This document shows positions 36,602 to 46,115 of a stretch of DNA of 64,000 bases, piece after piece. A model generated the notes under the pieces. It was not told where the DNA came from, did no database searches, and worked only from the letters and a program-made list of their open reading frames with translations. The stretch is from NCBI RefSeq assembly GCF_002831665.1, contig NZ_CP025118.1:3224001-3288000 (forward strand), given 5' to 3'. Within the stretch, counting starts at the first letter, position 1; each line of letters starts with the position of its first letter. Both the position numbers and the translations under genes were made by a program. The DNA comes from Lacinutrix sp. Bg11-31. GTDB lineage: Bacteria; Bacteroidota; Bacteroidia; Flavobacteriales; Flavobacteriaceae.

Positions 36602-37159
36602 ATGAAGAGCATTTTTAACATAACAATATTAGCGCTGGTTTTAGTGTCGATTGTAGCTTGTAAGAAAGATTCGAGACCGAATTACGAATTCATGCCCAAT
36701 ATGTACGAATCAGTAGCATACGAAACATACCAAGAGTCTGATGCATTTGCAAACGGAGTTGAAGCTCAATTACCTGTTGATGGAACAATACCTAGAGGCT
36801 ATACACCTTTTGATATTGACAATAATACTGAAGGTTACAATGAAGCTAAAGCGAACTTGAAAAACGTTTTAGATTCTACTCAAGTAGATTACGTAAGAGG
36901 TAAAGAGTTATTCGATATATACTGTGGAATTTGCCATGGAACTAAAGGTGACGGAAAAGGGAAGTTAGTACAGAGAGAGAAAATTCTTGGTATCCCAAGT
37001 TACGATGATGTTGGAAGAGCAATTACAGATGGTAGTGTTTATCATACTATATATTATGGTAAGAATGCAATGGGTTCTTACGCAAATCAAATAAATTACG
37101 AAGAACGCTGGCAAGTAGTTTCATATGTTATGAAATTGAAGGCAGATTTAGAAAAATAA
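36602..37159 (+). CDS. actE: alternative complex III subunit ActE, monohaem cytochrome c lipoprotein
   Basis: A 185-residue protein. The signal ends in a lipobox (VSIVAC, Cys20). The single haem site is CGICH (about 117-121) followed by GTKGDGKGK, and the axial methionine is probably in NAMGSY near 160. It is the exit cytochrome of the complex, handing electrons to the oxidase. It lies between actD and actF with 9- and 21-base gaps. Confidence 0.93.
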   Translation: MKSIFNITILALVLVSIVACKKDSRPNYEFMPNMYESVAYETYQESDAFANGVEAQLPVDGTIPRGYTPFDIDNNTEGYNEAKANLKNVLDSTQVDYVRGKELFDIYCGICHGTKGDGKGKLVQREKILGIPSYDDVGRAITDGSVYHTIYYGKNAMGSYANQINYEERWQVVSYVMKLKADLEK

Positions 37160-37180
37160 GATTTAGTTAAAGATTATATA

Positions 37181-38545
37181 ATGGAATACAAAATTTCAAA
37201 TAGACTAAGATTAACTGCAATCATTTTAATGGTCGTTGGACTGTTAGGTGTTGGCTATGGCTTTATAACTTCAAATAAATCATTTGAGGAAGTAGAGACT
37301 ATGTTAGCAAATGAATCTCATCATGGAGAAGCAGCAGCTCATGAAGAAGAAACTCATCAAGTTGAAGCAACTAGTCATGATACACATTCATTAGATGAAA
37401 CTCATGGTGGAAACCATGAAGTCGTTGATGAGCATACAAAACATGTAAACCACGTAATGCATGCTATGCATAACAGACCTTGGTCTGCATTTTATGTAGC
37501 AGCATTCTTTTTTATGATGATATCATTAGGCGTATTAGCATTTTATGCACTTCAATATGTATCTCAATCAGGTTGGTCTCCATTGGTACTAAGAGTAATG
37601 GAGGGTATCACAGCTTATTTATTGCCAGGAGCTTTAATTGTAGTATTAATAGCTGCGTTATCTCACTTTATAGGACATAACAATATTTTTATTTGGATGG
37701 ATCCTGAGGTAGTTGCACACGATAAATTAATTCAAGGTAAAACAGGTTGGTTAAATATTTGGGGATTCATTATTAGAGGTTTAATCTTTATTGGTGGATG
37801 GTCATTATACAGACATTTTTCTAGAAAATTCTCTATTGCTCAAGATAAAGCAAACGACAACAAAAACTTTAAGAAGACATTTCGTATTTCAGCAGCATTT
37901 TTAGTATTCTTTATTTATACAGAATCTATGATGTCTTGGGATTGGATTATGAGTGTAGATCCTCACTGGTTCTCTACATTATTTGGTTGGTATGTTTTCG
38001 CAGGAATGATGGTTTGCGGTATTACTGTAATCGCATTCATAACAATATACTTAAAAAGCAAAGGTTTATTGCCACAAGTTAACGACAGTCATATACACGA
38101 TTTAGCAAAGTTTATGTTTGCTTTCAGTATATTCTGGACATATTTATGGTTCTCTCAATTTATGTTAATCTGGTATTCAAACATTCCAGAAGAAGTAACC
38201 TATTTTGTAACTAGAATAGAAGATTATAAATTACCATTCTTTGGCATGTTAGCCATGAACTTCATTTTCCCTTTATTACTATTAATGAACAGTGATTACA
38301 AGCGTGTTCCTTGGTTTGTTGTAATGGCAGGTATCGTGATTTTAGCAGGTCATTATATTGATGTTTTCAATATGATTATGCCAGCGACAGTTGGTGACCA
38401 ATGGTATATTGGTATTCCAGAAATTTTTTCAGTGTTATTCTTTGCAGGATTATTCATCTTTATTGTGTTTACAGCGCTTACTAAAGCACCTTTAACTCAA
38501 ACAAGGAATCCATTTATTAAAGAAAGTGAACATTTTCATTATTAA
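37181..38545 (+). CDS. actF: alternative complex III subunit ActF, second NrfD-like membrane protein
   Basis: A 454-residue quinol:cytochrome c oxidoreductase membrane subunit with about ten transmembrane segments, paralogous to ActC. The first helix (about 9-30) is followed by a periplasmic or cytoplasmic loop at residues 47-97 with 13 histidines and many acidic residues, an obvious potential metal-binding segment. TESMMSWDWIMSVDPHWFST near 247-266 is strongly conserved in the family. It is followed by coxB after 31 bases. Confidence 0.93.
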   Translation: MEYKISNRLRLTAIILMVVGLLGVGYGFITSNKSFEEVETMLANESHHGEAAAHEEETHQVEATSHDTHSLDETHGGNHEVVDEHTKHVNHVMHAMHNRPWSAFYVAAFFFMMISLGVLAFYALQYVSQSGWSPLVLRVMEGITAYLLPGALIVVLIAALSHFIGHNNIFIWMDPEVVAHDKLIQGKTGWLNIWGFIIRGLIFIGGWSLYRHFSRKFSIAQDKANDNKNFKKTFRISAAFLVFFIYTESMMSWDWIMSVDPHWFSTLFGWYVFAGMMVCGITVIAFITIYLKSKGLLPQVNDSHIHDLAKFMFAFSIFWTYLWFSQFMLIWYSNIPEEVTYFVTRIEDYKLPFFGMLAMNFIFPLLLLMNSDYKRVPWFVVMAGIVILAGHYIDVFNMIMPATVGDQWYIGIPEIFSVLFFAGLFIFIVFTALTKAPLTQTRNPFIKESEHFHY

Positions 38546-38576
38546 TAATTTTATTAAATAAAGAATAACGACAACA

Positions 38577-39653
38577 ATGACGGCTTTATTATCAATTTTA
38601 GTTTTAGTATTTATCCTAGTTGCCATCTGGCAGATGGTCAAGATATTCGATTTAACCCAAAGCGACTCAGCTGATGGAAATAATCAAGTAGCAAACGACA
38701 AAGACAATAAAATGAATGGTTACCTAATGATTGCCTTTTTGGTATTCATTTATGCTATAACTATTTGGAGTTTTGTTGCGCTTGGCGATTTACCATTAAT
38801 GTCTAATTCGGCTTCAGAACATGGTCCTGGAGTAGATAGTTTAATGATTATTTCTATGATAGTCATTTTTATTGTACAAACAATAACCCAGTTTTTATTA
38901 CACTATTTCGCTTTTAAATATAGAGGAGAAAAAGGAAAAAAGGCTTTGTTTTATGCAGATAACAATAAGTTAGAAGCTGTTTGGACTATAATACCTGTAA
39001 TTGTATTAGCAGTATTAATTATTCAAGGCCTATTTACTTGGACTACAATAATGAATGTTAATGAAGATAACGATCCTTTAGTTGTAGAGTTATATGCTCA
39101 ACAATTTAACTGGAAAGCACGTTACGGAGGAGAAGACAATACTTTAGGTAAAGCTAACGTAAGATTAATTGATATTGATCGCGCAAACATACTAGGAGTA
39201 GATGAAGCGGACCCTAATGCTCAAGATGATATTATTACTTCGGAGTTACATTTACCAGTAGGGCGTCCAGTGTTATTTAAAATGCGTTCTCAAGATGTTT
39301 TACACTCTGCTTATATGCCTCACTTTAGAGCTCAAATGAATTGTGTTCCAGGTATGATTACACAATTTGGTTTCACACCAACTGTTACTACTGCAGATAT
39401 GCGTGATACGCCAGAAATGAAAGACAAAGTTTCTAATATTAATAATATTAGAGTTGAAAAGTCTAAAGATTTAGTAGCTAAAGGAGAAGAGGCTTTAGAA
39501 CCTTATACATTCGATTATTTATTATTATGTAATAAAATTTGTGGTAAATCTCACTACAATATGCAAATGAAAATAATAGTTGAAACTCAAAAAGAATACG
39601 ATGCTTGGATTAAAACTCAAAAGGTATTCAAAAATTCTCTAGTAAATAATTAA
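38577..39653 (+). CDS. coxB: cytochrome c oxidase subunit II
   Basis: A 358-residue subunit II with an extra N-terminal hydrophobic helix (2-22) before the usual two-helix hairpin (about 50-70 and 90-115), then the cupredoxin domain. CuA ligands are seen: HSAYMPHFRAQ (first His near 243) and C-x3-C-x3-H-x2-M in CNKICGKSHYNM (about 317-328). There is no fused cytochrome c domain, so electrons must come from ActE/ActA or a separate cytochrome. Position within the act operon supports a supercomplex of complex III and oxidase. Confidence 0.95.
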   Translation: MTALLSILVLVFILVAIWQMVKIFDLTQSDSADGNNQVANDKDNKMNGYLMIAFLVFIYAITIWSFVALGDLPLMSNSASEHGPGVDSLMIISMIVIFIVQTITQFLLHYFAFKYRGEKGKKALFYADNNKLEAVWTIIPVIVLAVLIIQGLFTWTTIMNVNEDNDPLVVELYAQQFNWKARYGGEDNTLGKANVRLIDIDRANILGVDEADPNAQDDIITSELHLPVGRPVLFKMRSQDVLHSAYMPHFRAQMNCVPGMITQFGFTPTVTTADMRDTPEMKDKVSNINNIRVEKSKDLVAKGEEALEPYTFDYLLLCNKICGKSHYNMQMKIIVETQKEYDAWIKTQKVFKNSLVNN

Positions 39654-39679
39654 TAAAAGATTATAAAGATATATAGATT

Positions 39680-41467
39680 ATGTCAGCACACGCAGATACT
39701 CACGACGCTCACGACGATCACCACCATAAAGAAACTTTCATAACTAAATACATATTTAGTATTGATCACAAAATGATAGCCAAGCAGTACCTCATTACTG
39801 GTACTATTATGGGTGTTATAGGTGTAATAATGTCTTTAATGATGCGTATGCAAATTGCATGGCCAGAAGAGCCAAATGTGATTTTTGAAGCATTATTAGG
39901 TAAATGGGCACCAGACGGTGTTATGGATGCTGATATTTATTTAGCATTAGTAACAATACATGGTACTATAATGGTATTCTTTGTACTTACAGCAGGTTTA
40001 AGTGGTACTTTTAGTAACTTACTAATTCCGTTGCAAATTGGTGCACGAGATATGGCCTCAGGATTCTTAAACATGGTTTCTTATTGGTTATTTTTCATCT
40101 CAAGTGTAATCATGGTATCTTCTTTCTTTGTTGAAGCAGGACCAGCAGCAGCAGGTTGGACAATTTATCCTCCATTAAGTGCATTACCAATGGCTCAAGG
40201 CGGTTCTGGAATGGGAATGACGTTATGGTTAGTCTCTATGGCTATATTTATTGCATCTTCATTATTGGGGTCTTTAAACTACGTTGTAACAGTTATAAAC
40301 CTACGTACTAAAGGAATGTCTATGACTAGACTACCTCTAACAATATGGGCATTCTTTGTAACAGCAATTATTGGTATCGTTTCATTCCCAGTATTATTAT
40401 CTGCAGCATTACTATTGATAATGGATAGAAGTTTCGGAACATCGTTCTTCTTATCAGATATATTTATTCAAGGTGAAGTGCTTCATTATCAAGGAGGTTC
40501 TCCTGTATTATTCGAACACTTATTCTGGTTCTTAGGACATCCAGAAGTATATATTGTAATCTTACCAGCAATGGGATTGGTGTCTGAAATTATGGCTACT
40601 AATTCACGTAAACCAATTTTTGGTTACCGTGCTATGATTACTTCAATATTAGCTATTGCTTTTTTATCAACAATAGTTTGGGGGCACCACATGTTTATCT
40701 CAGGTATGAATCCTTTCTTAGGTTCTGTGTTTACATTTACAACACTATTAATTGCAATACCATCTGCAGTTAAAGCCTTTAACTGGATAACCACAATATG
40801 GAAAGGAAATATTCAAATGAATCCTGCCATGTTATTTTCTATAGGTTTTGTTTCTACTTTTATAACAGGTGGTTTAACAGGAATTATTCTTGGAGATTCA
40901 GCTTTAGATATTAATGTTCACGATACTTATTTTGTAATTGCACATTTTCATTTAGTAATGGGTATATCTGCACTTTATGGTATGTTTGCAGGTATCTACC
41001 ATTGGTATCCAAAAATGTTTGGTAGAATGTTAAATAAAAAACTAGGTTTTATCCATTTTTGGATCACCGCAGTTTGTGCTTATGGTGTTTTCTTTCCAAT
41101 GCACTTTATAGGTATGGCTGGATTACCAAGACGCTATTATACAAATTCTAATTTCCCATTATTTGATGATTTAGCTGATACAAACCAAATCATTACAATA
41201 TTTGCATTAATTGGTGGAGCAGCGCAATTAATTTATTTATGGAACTTCTTTAGTAGTATATTCTACGGTAAGAAAGCGGTTCAAAATCCATGGAGAGCTA
41301 CAACTCTAGAGTGGACAACACCAGTAAAACATATTCACGGTAACTGGCCAGGAGAAATACCTCACGTATATAGATGGTCTTATGACTATTCTAAACCAGG
41401 ACATGACGATGATTTCGTACCGCAAAACATTCCTTTAAAGGAAGGTGAAGAAGAGTTACAACATTAA
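39680..41467 (+). CDS. coxA: cytochrome c oxidase subunit I
   Basis: A 595-residue haem-copper oxidase catalytic subunit with about 12 helices. The HPEVY motif (about 287-291) holds the CuB histidine cross-linked to tyrosine; GHHMF (about 335) gives the other CuB histidines; HFHLVMG (about 421) holds haem ligands. The N-terminal 16 residues are rich in His and Asp. It reduces oxygen to water and pumps protons. Last gene of the act-cox operon, followed by a terminator at 41520-41558. Subunit III genes are absent here and lie 20 kb away. Confidence 0.97.
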   Translation: MSAHADTHDAHDDHHHKETFITKYIFSIDHKMIAKQYLITGTIMGVIGVIMSLMMRMQIAWPEEPNVIFEALLGKWAPDGVMDADIYLALVTIHGTIMVFFVLTAGLSGTFSNLLIPLQIGARDMASGFLNMVSYWLFFISSVIMVSSFFVEAGPAAAGWTIYPPLSALPMAQGGSGMGMTLWLVSMAIFIASSLLGSLNYVVTVINLRTKGMSMTRLPLTIWAFFVTAIIGIVSFPVLLSAALLLIMDRSFGTSFFLSDIFIQGEVLHYQGGSPVLFEHLFWFLGHPEVYIVILPAMGLVSEIMATNSRKPIFGYRAMITSILAIAFLSTIVWGHHMFISGMNPFLGSVFTFTTLLIAIPSAVKAFNWITTIWKGNIQMNPAMLFSIGFVSTFITGGLTGIILGDSALDINVHDTYFVIAHFHLVMGISALYGMFAGIYHWYPKMFGRMLNKKLGFIHFWITAVCAYGVFFPMHFIGMAGLPRRYYTNSNFPLFDDLADTNQIITIFALIGGAAQLIYLWNFFSSIFYGKKAVQNPWRATTLEWTTPVKHIHGNWPGEIPHVYRWSYDYSKPGHDDDFVPQNIPLKEGEEELQH

Positions 41468-41519
41468 TCAATTCACTTTGTAAATAAGGTCTCTCAGTAA
41501 TGAGAAACCAAAACATATT

Positions 41520-41558
41520 AAAAAGCCTTTCAGTGTAATAAAAACTGAAAGGCTTTTT
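41520..41558 (+). terminator. terminator of the act-cox operon
   Basis: A perfect 15-bp inverted repeat AAAAAGCCTTTCAGT / ACTGAAAGGCTTTTT lies 52 bases after coxA and ends in a T run. Confidence 0.88.
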
Positions 41559-41646
41559 CTTTATATTTGTTTAAGCTGAAGTTATTCAGTTTTATTTAAG
41601 TCTTATCATATGCGATTGAGTCTTAATACATAATTAAACAAGAATA

Positions 41647-41662
41647 CCGCTTTCGCGGAAAG
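41647..41662. repeat. CCGCTTTCGCGGAAAG repeat just before ruvB
   Basis: The 16 bases CCGCTTTCGCGGAAAG contain two overlapping inverted repeats (CCGC/GCGG and CTTTC/GAAAG). They end 4 bases before the ruvB ATG, where a ribosome site would be. I remember this as a frequent Flavobacteriaceae repeat; two relatives occur in this window. Confidence 0.6.
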
Positions 41663-41666
41663 TAAC

Positions 41667-42689
41667 ATGAACGAAAACCTAGATCCTTCAAACGATAATT
41701 TTTCTTCTGAAGAATTCGACATTGAAAAAACATTAAGACCATTATCTTTTGAAGATTTTTCTGGTCAAGACCAAGTGTTAGAAAATTTAAAAATCTTCGT
41801 TGAAGCTGCTAACCAAAGAAATGAAGCTTTAGATCATACATTATTTCACGGTCCTCCAGGTTTAGGTAAAACAACTTTAGCAAACATACTCGCTAATGAA
41901 TTAGAGGTTGGTATAAAAGTAACTTCTGGACCAGTTTTAGATAAGCCAGGTGACTTAGCTGGTTTATTGACTAACCTAGATGATAGAGATGTACTTTTTA
42001 TTGATGAAATACATAGATTAAGTCCAATTGTAGAGGAATACCTTTATTCTGCAATGGAAGACTTTAAAATAGACATCATGATTGAGTCTGGACCAAACGC
42101 AAGAACAGTTCAACTTAATTTAAATCCATTTACATTGGTTGGTGCAACTACACGTTCTGGTTTACTTACAGCACCAATGCGTGCACGTTTTGGAATCCAG
42201 AGTAGATTACAATATTACGATACCGAATTATTAAGTACAATTATACAACGTAGTGCTCAAATATTAAATGTTCCAATAGCTATGGAAGCTGCAATAGAAA
42301 TTGCAGGTAGAAGTAGAGGAACACCTAGAATAGCAAATGCTTTGTTACGTCGCGTTCGTGATTTTGCGCAAATAAAGGGTAATGGAAGTATAGATATAAA
42401 AATCGCTAAGTTTTCTCTAGAGGCTTTAAATGTTGATGCTTACGGATTAGATGAGATGGATAATAAAATTTTATCTACAATAATCGATAAATTTAAAGGA
42501 GGACCTGTAGGAGTATCAACTATAGCAACAGCAGTAAGTGAAAGCTCTGAAACTATTGAAGAAGTTTACGAACCTTTTTTAATTCAACAAGGTTTTATTA
42601 TGCGTACTCCAAGAGGCAGAGAAGTCACAGAATTAGCTTACAAACACCTAGGAAGAGTAAAAGGTCCAACTCAAGGAGGATTATTTTAA
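41667..42689 (+). CDS. ruvB: Holliday junction branch migration helicase RuvB
   Basis: A 340-residue AAA+ ATPase. Walker [10 protein letters not shown] (about 63-71), Walker [10 protein letters not shown] (about 111-119), sensor [18 protein letters not shown] and the C-terminal winged helix ([13 protein letters not shown]) are present. With RuvA it drives branch migration at Holliday junctions. It is not next to ruvA, which is 6 kb downstream at 48465. A palindromic repeat abuts the start codon. Confidence 0.97.
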   Translation: MNENLDPSNDNFSSEEFDIEKTLRPLSFEDFSGQDQVLENLKIFVEAANQRNEALDHTLFHGPPGLGKTTLANILANELEVGIKVTSGPVLDKPGDLAGLLTNLDDRDVLFIDEIHRLSPIVEEYLYSAMEDFKIDIMIESGPNARTVQLNLNPFTLVGATTRSGLLTAPMRARFGIQSRLQYYDTELLSTIIQRSAQILNVPIAMEAAIEIAGRSRGTPRIANALLRRVRDFAQIKGNGSIDIKIAKFSLEALNVDAYGLDEMDNKILSTIIDKFKGGPVGVSTIATAVSESSETIEEVYEPFLIQQGFIMRTPRGREVTELAYKHLGRVKGPTQGGLF

Positions 42690-42698
42690 TGTTTTTTT

Positions 42699-42718
42699 AT
42701 TCCTGCGAAGGCTGGAAT
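42699..42718. repeat. ATTCCTGCGAAGGCTGGAAT palindromic repeat
   Basis: An imperfect palindrome with arms ATTCC.GC and GC.GGAAT fills most of the 39-base gap between ruvB and queG. From memory this is a widespread short repeat of Flavobacteriia genomes (TTCCTGCGAAGGCAGGAA type). Confidence 0.6.
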
Positions 42719-42728
42719 CCATAATAAA

Positions 42729-43655
42729 ATGATAAACAATAAAGCTAAATACACAAACCTAATTAAAACCGAAGCCAAACGCCTCGGTTTTTTGTCTTGT
42801 GGTATTAGTAAAGCTGAATTTTTAGAAGTCGAAGCACCACGTTTAGAAAATTGGCTTAATAAGAATATGAATGGCGAAATGAGTTACATGGAAAACCATT
42901 TCGACAAGCGCTTAGACCCAACAAAATTAGTTGAAGATTCTAAAAGTGTTATTTCTTTACTACTAAATTATTATCCGGCGGAAATACAGAAAGATACTGA
43001 AGCACCAAAGCTTTCTAAATATGCTTACGGTCACGACTATCATCATATTATAAAATCTAAATTAAAAGAACTCACGCATTATATTCAAAATGAAATAGGC
43101 GAAGTTTCTGGTCGTGCCTTTGTAGATTCTGCACCAGTTTTAGATAAAGCTTGGGCAGCAAAATCTGGACTAGGCTGGATTGGGAAACACAGTAATTTAT
43201 TAACGCAGCGAGTAGGTTCTTTTTATTTTATAGCCGAACTAATAATAGATTTAGATTTAGAATACGATCATGCAACAACAGATCACTGTGGAACATGTAC
43301 AGCTTGTATAGATGCGTGTCCTACACAGGCCATAACAGAGCCTTATGTTGTGGACGGAAGTAAGTGTATTAGTTATTTCACAATAGAACTAAAAGACCAA
43401 TTGCCTAACACAATGAAAGGCAAGTTTGACGATTGGATGTTTGGTTGCGATGTTTGCCAAGACGTTTGTCCATGGAATAAGTTTTCGAAACCACATAGCG
43501 AACCTCTTTTTAATCCACATCCAGAGTTATTAGATATGACAAAAAAGGATTGGGAAGAAATTACAGAAGATGTTTTTAAAAAAGTGTTTCAAAAATCGGC
43601 AGTGAAGCGTACTAAATTCTCAGGTTTAACAAGAAATATAGATTTTTTGAAATAA
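42729..43655 (+). CDS. queG: epoxyqueuosine reductase
   Basis: A 308-residue QueG. The cobalamin-binding N-terminal part has [24 protein letters not shown] (about 138-161) with the conserved Asp, and two 4Fe-4S clusters follow: [11 protein letters not shown] (about 187-197) and CDVCQDVC (about 240-247). It catalyses the last step of queuosine synthesis in tRNA. The C-terminal HEAT-like extension of some homologues is absent. Convergent with the OMP gene, whose stop codon starts at 43656, one base after it. Confidence 0.95.
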   Translation: MINNKAKYTNLIKTEAKRLGFLSCGISKAEFLEVEAPRLENWLNKNMNGEMSYMENHFDKRLDPTKLVEDSKSVISLLLNYYPAEIQKDTEAPKLSKYAYGHDYHHIIKSKLKELTHYIQNEIGEVSGRAFVDSAPVLDKAWAAKSGLGWIGKHSNLLTQRVGSFYFIAELIIDLDLEYDHATTDHCGTCTACIDACPTQAITEPYVVDGSKCISYFTIELKDQLPNTMKGKFDDWMFGCDVCQDVCPWNKFSKPHSEPLFNPHPELLDMTKKDWEEITEDVFKKVFQKSAVKRTKFSGLTRNIDFLK

Positions 43656-46064
43656 CTAAAATCTATTTTTAACATCATTCTTTGATTTATTTCTCTTTTT
43701 ACTGGCTTTTACATTATTTGTAAAATTGTAAGTAAGCCATAAACCTACAGTTCTTGTTCTGGGTTTTGTAAAATCTCTGGTTACATAATTATCAAACTGT
43801 CTAACATTAATGTATTGTAAAGAATTAAATACATCATTTATGTATAGTCTTGCGTTTAGTTTTTTGTCCAAAAACGATTTCTTTACTACTAAATTAACAC
43901 TGTATTTTTCTGCTGCTTCATAAAAAGCATCTGTTTTTGCTGAGTTATAACGACCAATAATATCCAAATCTAAGGTATTACTTAATTTAAAATTGTTGAA
44001 TGTGTTTAGGTAAATAGTGGCCTTCCCAAATTGATCATTACCTTGTTCATCAACAAATTTTCTGTAAAATAAATTTCCTGTAAAGCGTAAGTACCACCAA
44101 CTATTAATCTTGTTAGATCTGTTATACTCTAAACCATATTGAATTTGACTTCCGGCATTTTTCTTTTGATAGTAAGCAATATCATCAATTAAAAAATACA
44201 CTCCGTTAATAGCATCATTTACTTCATTGTAATAAGCCGATACTGTTTGCTTGTTAAATTGATAACTAATCTCAACTTTATCTACAAGCTCAGGCTCTAA
44301 GTCTGGATTTCCTATTAAAAATCTAAAATCATTGACCTTTATAATAGTATTGTTTAATAAGTTAAAAGAAGGTCTTCTAATACTTCTAGAATAACTTGTT
44401 GATAACGATTTGCTTTTAGAAAAATTATAAGAATAATAAGCCGATGGAAAGAGGTTTGTGTAATTTTGTTTAATACGGTTATTATCATCCAATAAGTCAA
44501 ACCTTTCTATAGCTGTATTCTCAATCCTTAAACCTAATTTTAAATACTGCTTAGACGATAAATTTTTATCTAAAGAAAAATAACCACCAGTAATACCTTC
44601 ATTATATTTAAACAAGGTTGTTCTTTCTTCATCAACAATAAAAGAATCTTCTTCTAGAAATTTAGAAAGTAAACCATTAAACCTATTGCTAATAGTGTGT
44701 TTAATACCTGTTTCTAATTTTAAACCTTTGTTATATTTCTTTTTATAATCGCCTTGAAAAGAATAGACCTTTGTATCTGTATCTGCATTATTGGTTTCTA
44801 AGTTATCATCAAACAAACCCAAATTATAATTAGAGAAGTTTATGTTTTTATCAGTATTTTGTTGATTAGTGTAATCAACAAAAACAGTGAAAGTTTCGTC
44901 ATTTCCTTTTATTTTCCATTTGTAGTTAAGTATTCCATTAACCACATTGCTATTGGCATTATTTGTAACGTTTACAGTTCCCGAGTCTAATAAATCATTA
45001 TTATTAGTTATAGTTAAGTTCCCAAAAACACCCGAAGCACGTCTATTGGTTGAGCCAAACAATTCTAGGCCTAATTCATGATTAGTCCAAATCTCAGAGA
45101 CTAAGCCTAATTGATAATTATGCTTTGGCAATGTTGATTCCGAAAGTCTTTTCGTTTGAATAAAATTATAAGTTTCATTATAAAAAATATCAGTATCTAT
45201 TTTTGTTCCAGTGTAATTTTTAGAATAATTATAACTACCATAAACATTCCATTTGTTAGCTCCATAATTAAAAACACTACCCAAATAGTGTTTGTTGTAG
45301 TTTTTACCTTTAAAGAAGTTGTAGGTTTTTACAGTCGCATTAAAACCTAAGACTCCTTTTGATAGAATAATATTAATAACACCACCTGTACTTTCTCCAT
45401 CTAAGTTTGCTCCTTTATTGGTGGTTATTTCAATACTTTTAATGCTTTCAGAATTTATACCAGACAAATAACTAGACAAGTCGCTACTACTTAAATTACT
45501 TTTTCTACCGTTTATTAAAATTGTAGCGGCTTCGTTTCGCATTAATATATTATCACTAGAATCTACCCATACATATGGTGATCTTTGTAACACTTCAATA
45601 CCATTATAACCTGCTTTAAGAGGACTGTTTTTTATGTTTAAAATAATCTTGTCTTCTTTTTTTGTTATAAATTCTTTAGAAGAAGTAATAGTAACTTCCT
45701 TTAAACTAGTATTAGATTCTAATAAAATAATGTCGTCAATATTTATAGATTCCGAAAAGTCTAAATCCTTTTTAAAATCTTTATAACCAATAAAGCTAAC
45801 AACTAATTTAAAGGTTCCTTTTTCTTCTAGTTTTAAAACAAACTCACCTTTTTCATTAGAAACTGCTCCATATTTAACAGCGTTATTTGTAGATTCTATT
45901 AAAATAATATTAGCAAATTCAATTGGGTTGTTTGCGGAATCTACAACGTTGCCAGAAATAATGTTCTGACCGTATATTGAGGCGAAGAAAAACAATAACG
46001 CGATTGTAAGATAATTTTTAAATGATCCAATATTCATAGCTCGAAGATATTGTTTTTTCAGCAT
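43656..46064 (-). CDS. outer-membrane beta-barrel receptor (TonB-dependent receptor-like, CarboxypepD_reg plug type)
   Basis: An 802-residue protein with a signal peptide (hydrophobic residues near 17-31), an N-terminal carboxypeptidase-regulatory-like domain (ISGNVVDSANNPIEFANIILIE), a plug-like region (LQRSPYVWVDSSDNILMRN, ILINGRKS) and a C-terminal barrel of the OMP_b-brl_3 type. A TonB box is not clear. The Met at 46037 (MNIGSFKN) is an alternative start giving a more standard signal peptide. The last residues are basic (KRNKSKNDVKNRF), not an aromatic barrel end. Substrate unknown; it is transcribed divergently from maeB. Confidence 0.85.
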   Translation of the reverse strand: MLKKQYLRAMNIGSFKNYLTIALLFFFASIYGQNIISGNVVDSANNPIEFANIILIESTNNAVKYGAVSNEKGEFVLKLEEKGTFKLVVSFIGYKDFKKDLDFSESINIDDIILLESNTSLKEVTITSSKEFITKKEDKIILNIKNSPLKAGYNGIEVLQRSPYVWVDSSDNILMRNEAATILINGRKSNLSSSDLSSYLSGINSESIKSIEITTNKGANLDGESTGGVINIILSKGVLGFNATVKTYNFFKGKNYNKHYLGSVFNYGANKWNVYGSYNYSKNYTGTKIDTDIFYNETYNFIQTKRLSESTLPKHNYQLGLVSEIWTNHELGLELFGSTNRRASGVFGNLTITNNNDLLDSGTVNVTNNANSNVVNGILNYKWKIKGNDETFTVFVDYTNQQNTDKNINFSNYNLGLFDDNLETNNADTDTKVYSFQGDYKKKYNKGLKLETGIKHTISNRFNGLLSKFLEEDSFIVDEERTTLFKYNEGITGGYFSLDKNLSSKQYLKLGLRIENTAIERFDLLDDNNRIKQNYTNLFPSAYYSYNFSKSKSLSTSYSRSIRRPSFNLLNNTIIKVNDFRFLIGNPDLEPELVDKVEISYQFNKQTVSAYYNEVNDAINGVYFLIDDIAYYQKKNAGSQIQYGLEYNRSNKINSWWYLRFTGNLFYRKFVDEQGNDQFGKATIYLNTFNNFKLSNTLDLDIIGRYNSAKTDAFYEAAEKYSVNLVVKKSFLDKKLNARLYINDVFNSLQYINVRQFDNYVTRDFTKPRTRTVGLWLTYNFTNNVKASKKRNKSKNDVKNRF

Positions 46065-46083
46065 TTCCTTTCTGCAAAAACCT

Positions 46084-46091
46084 TACATTTG
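46084..46091 (+). promoter_or_regulatory. -7 promoter element of maeB
   Basis: TACATTTG matches TAnnTTTG and lies 24 bases upstream of the maeB ATG. It is in the 51-base region between the divergent receptor gene and maeB. Confidence 0.5.
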
Positions 46092-46115
46092 TATTTCATA
46101 TCACAATGAAAATAT

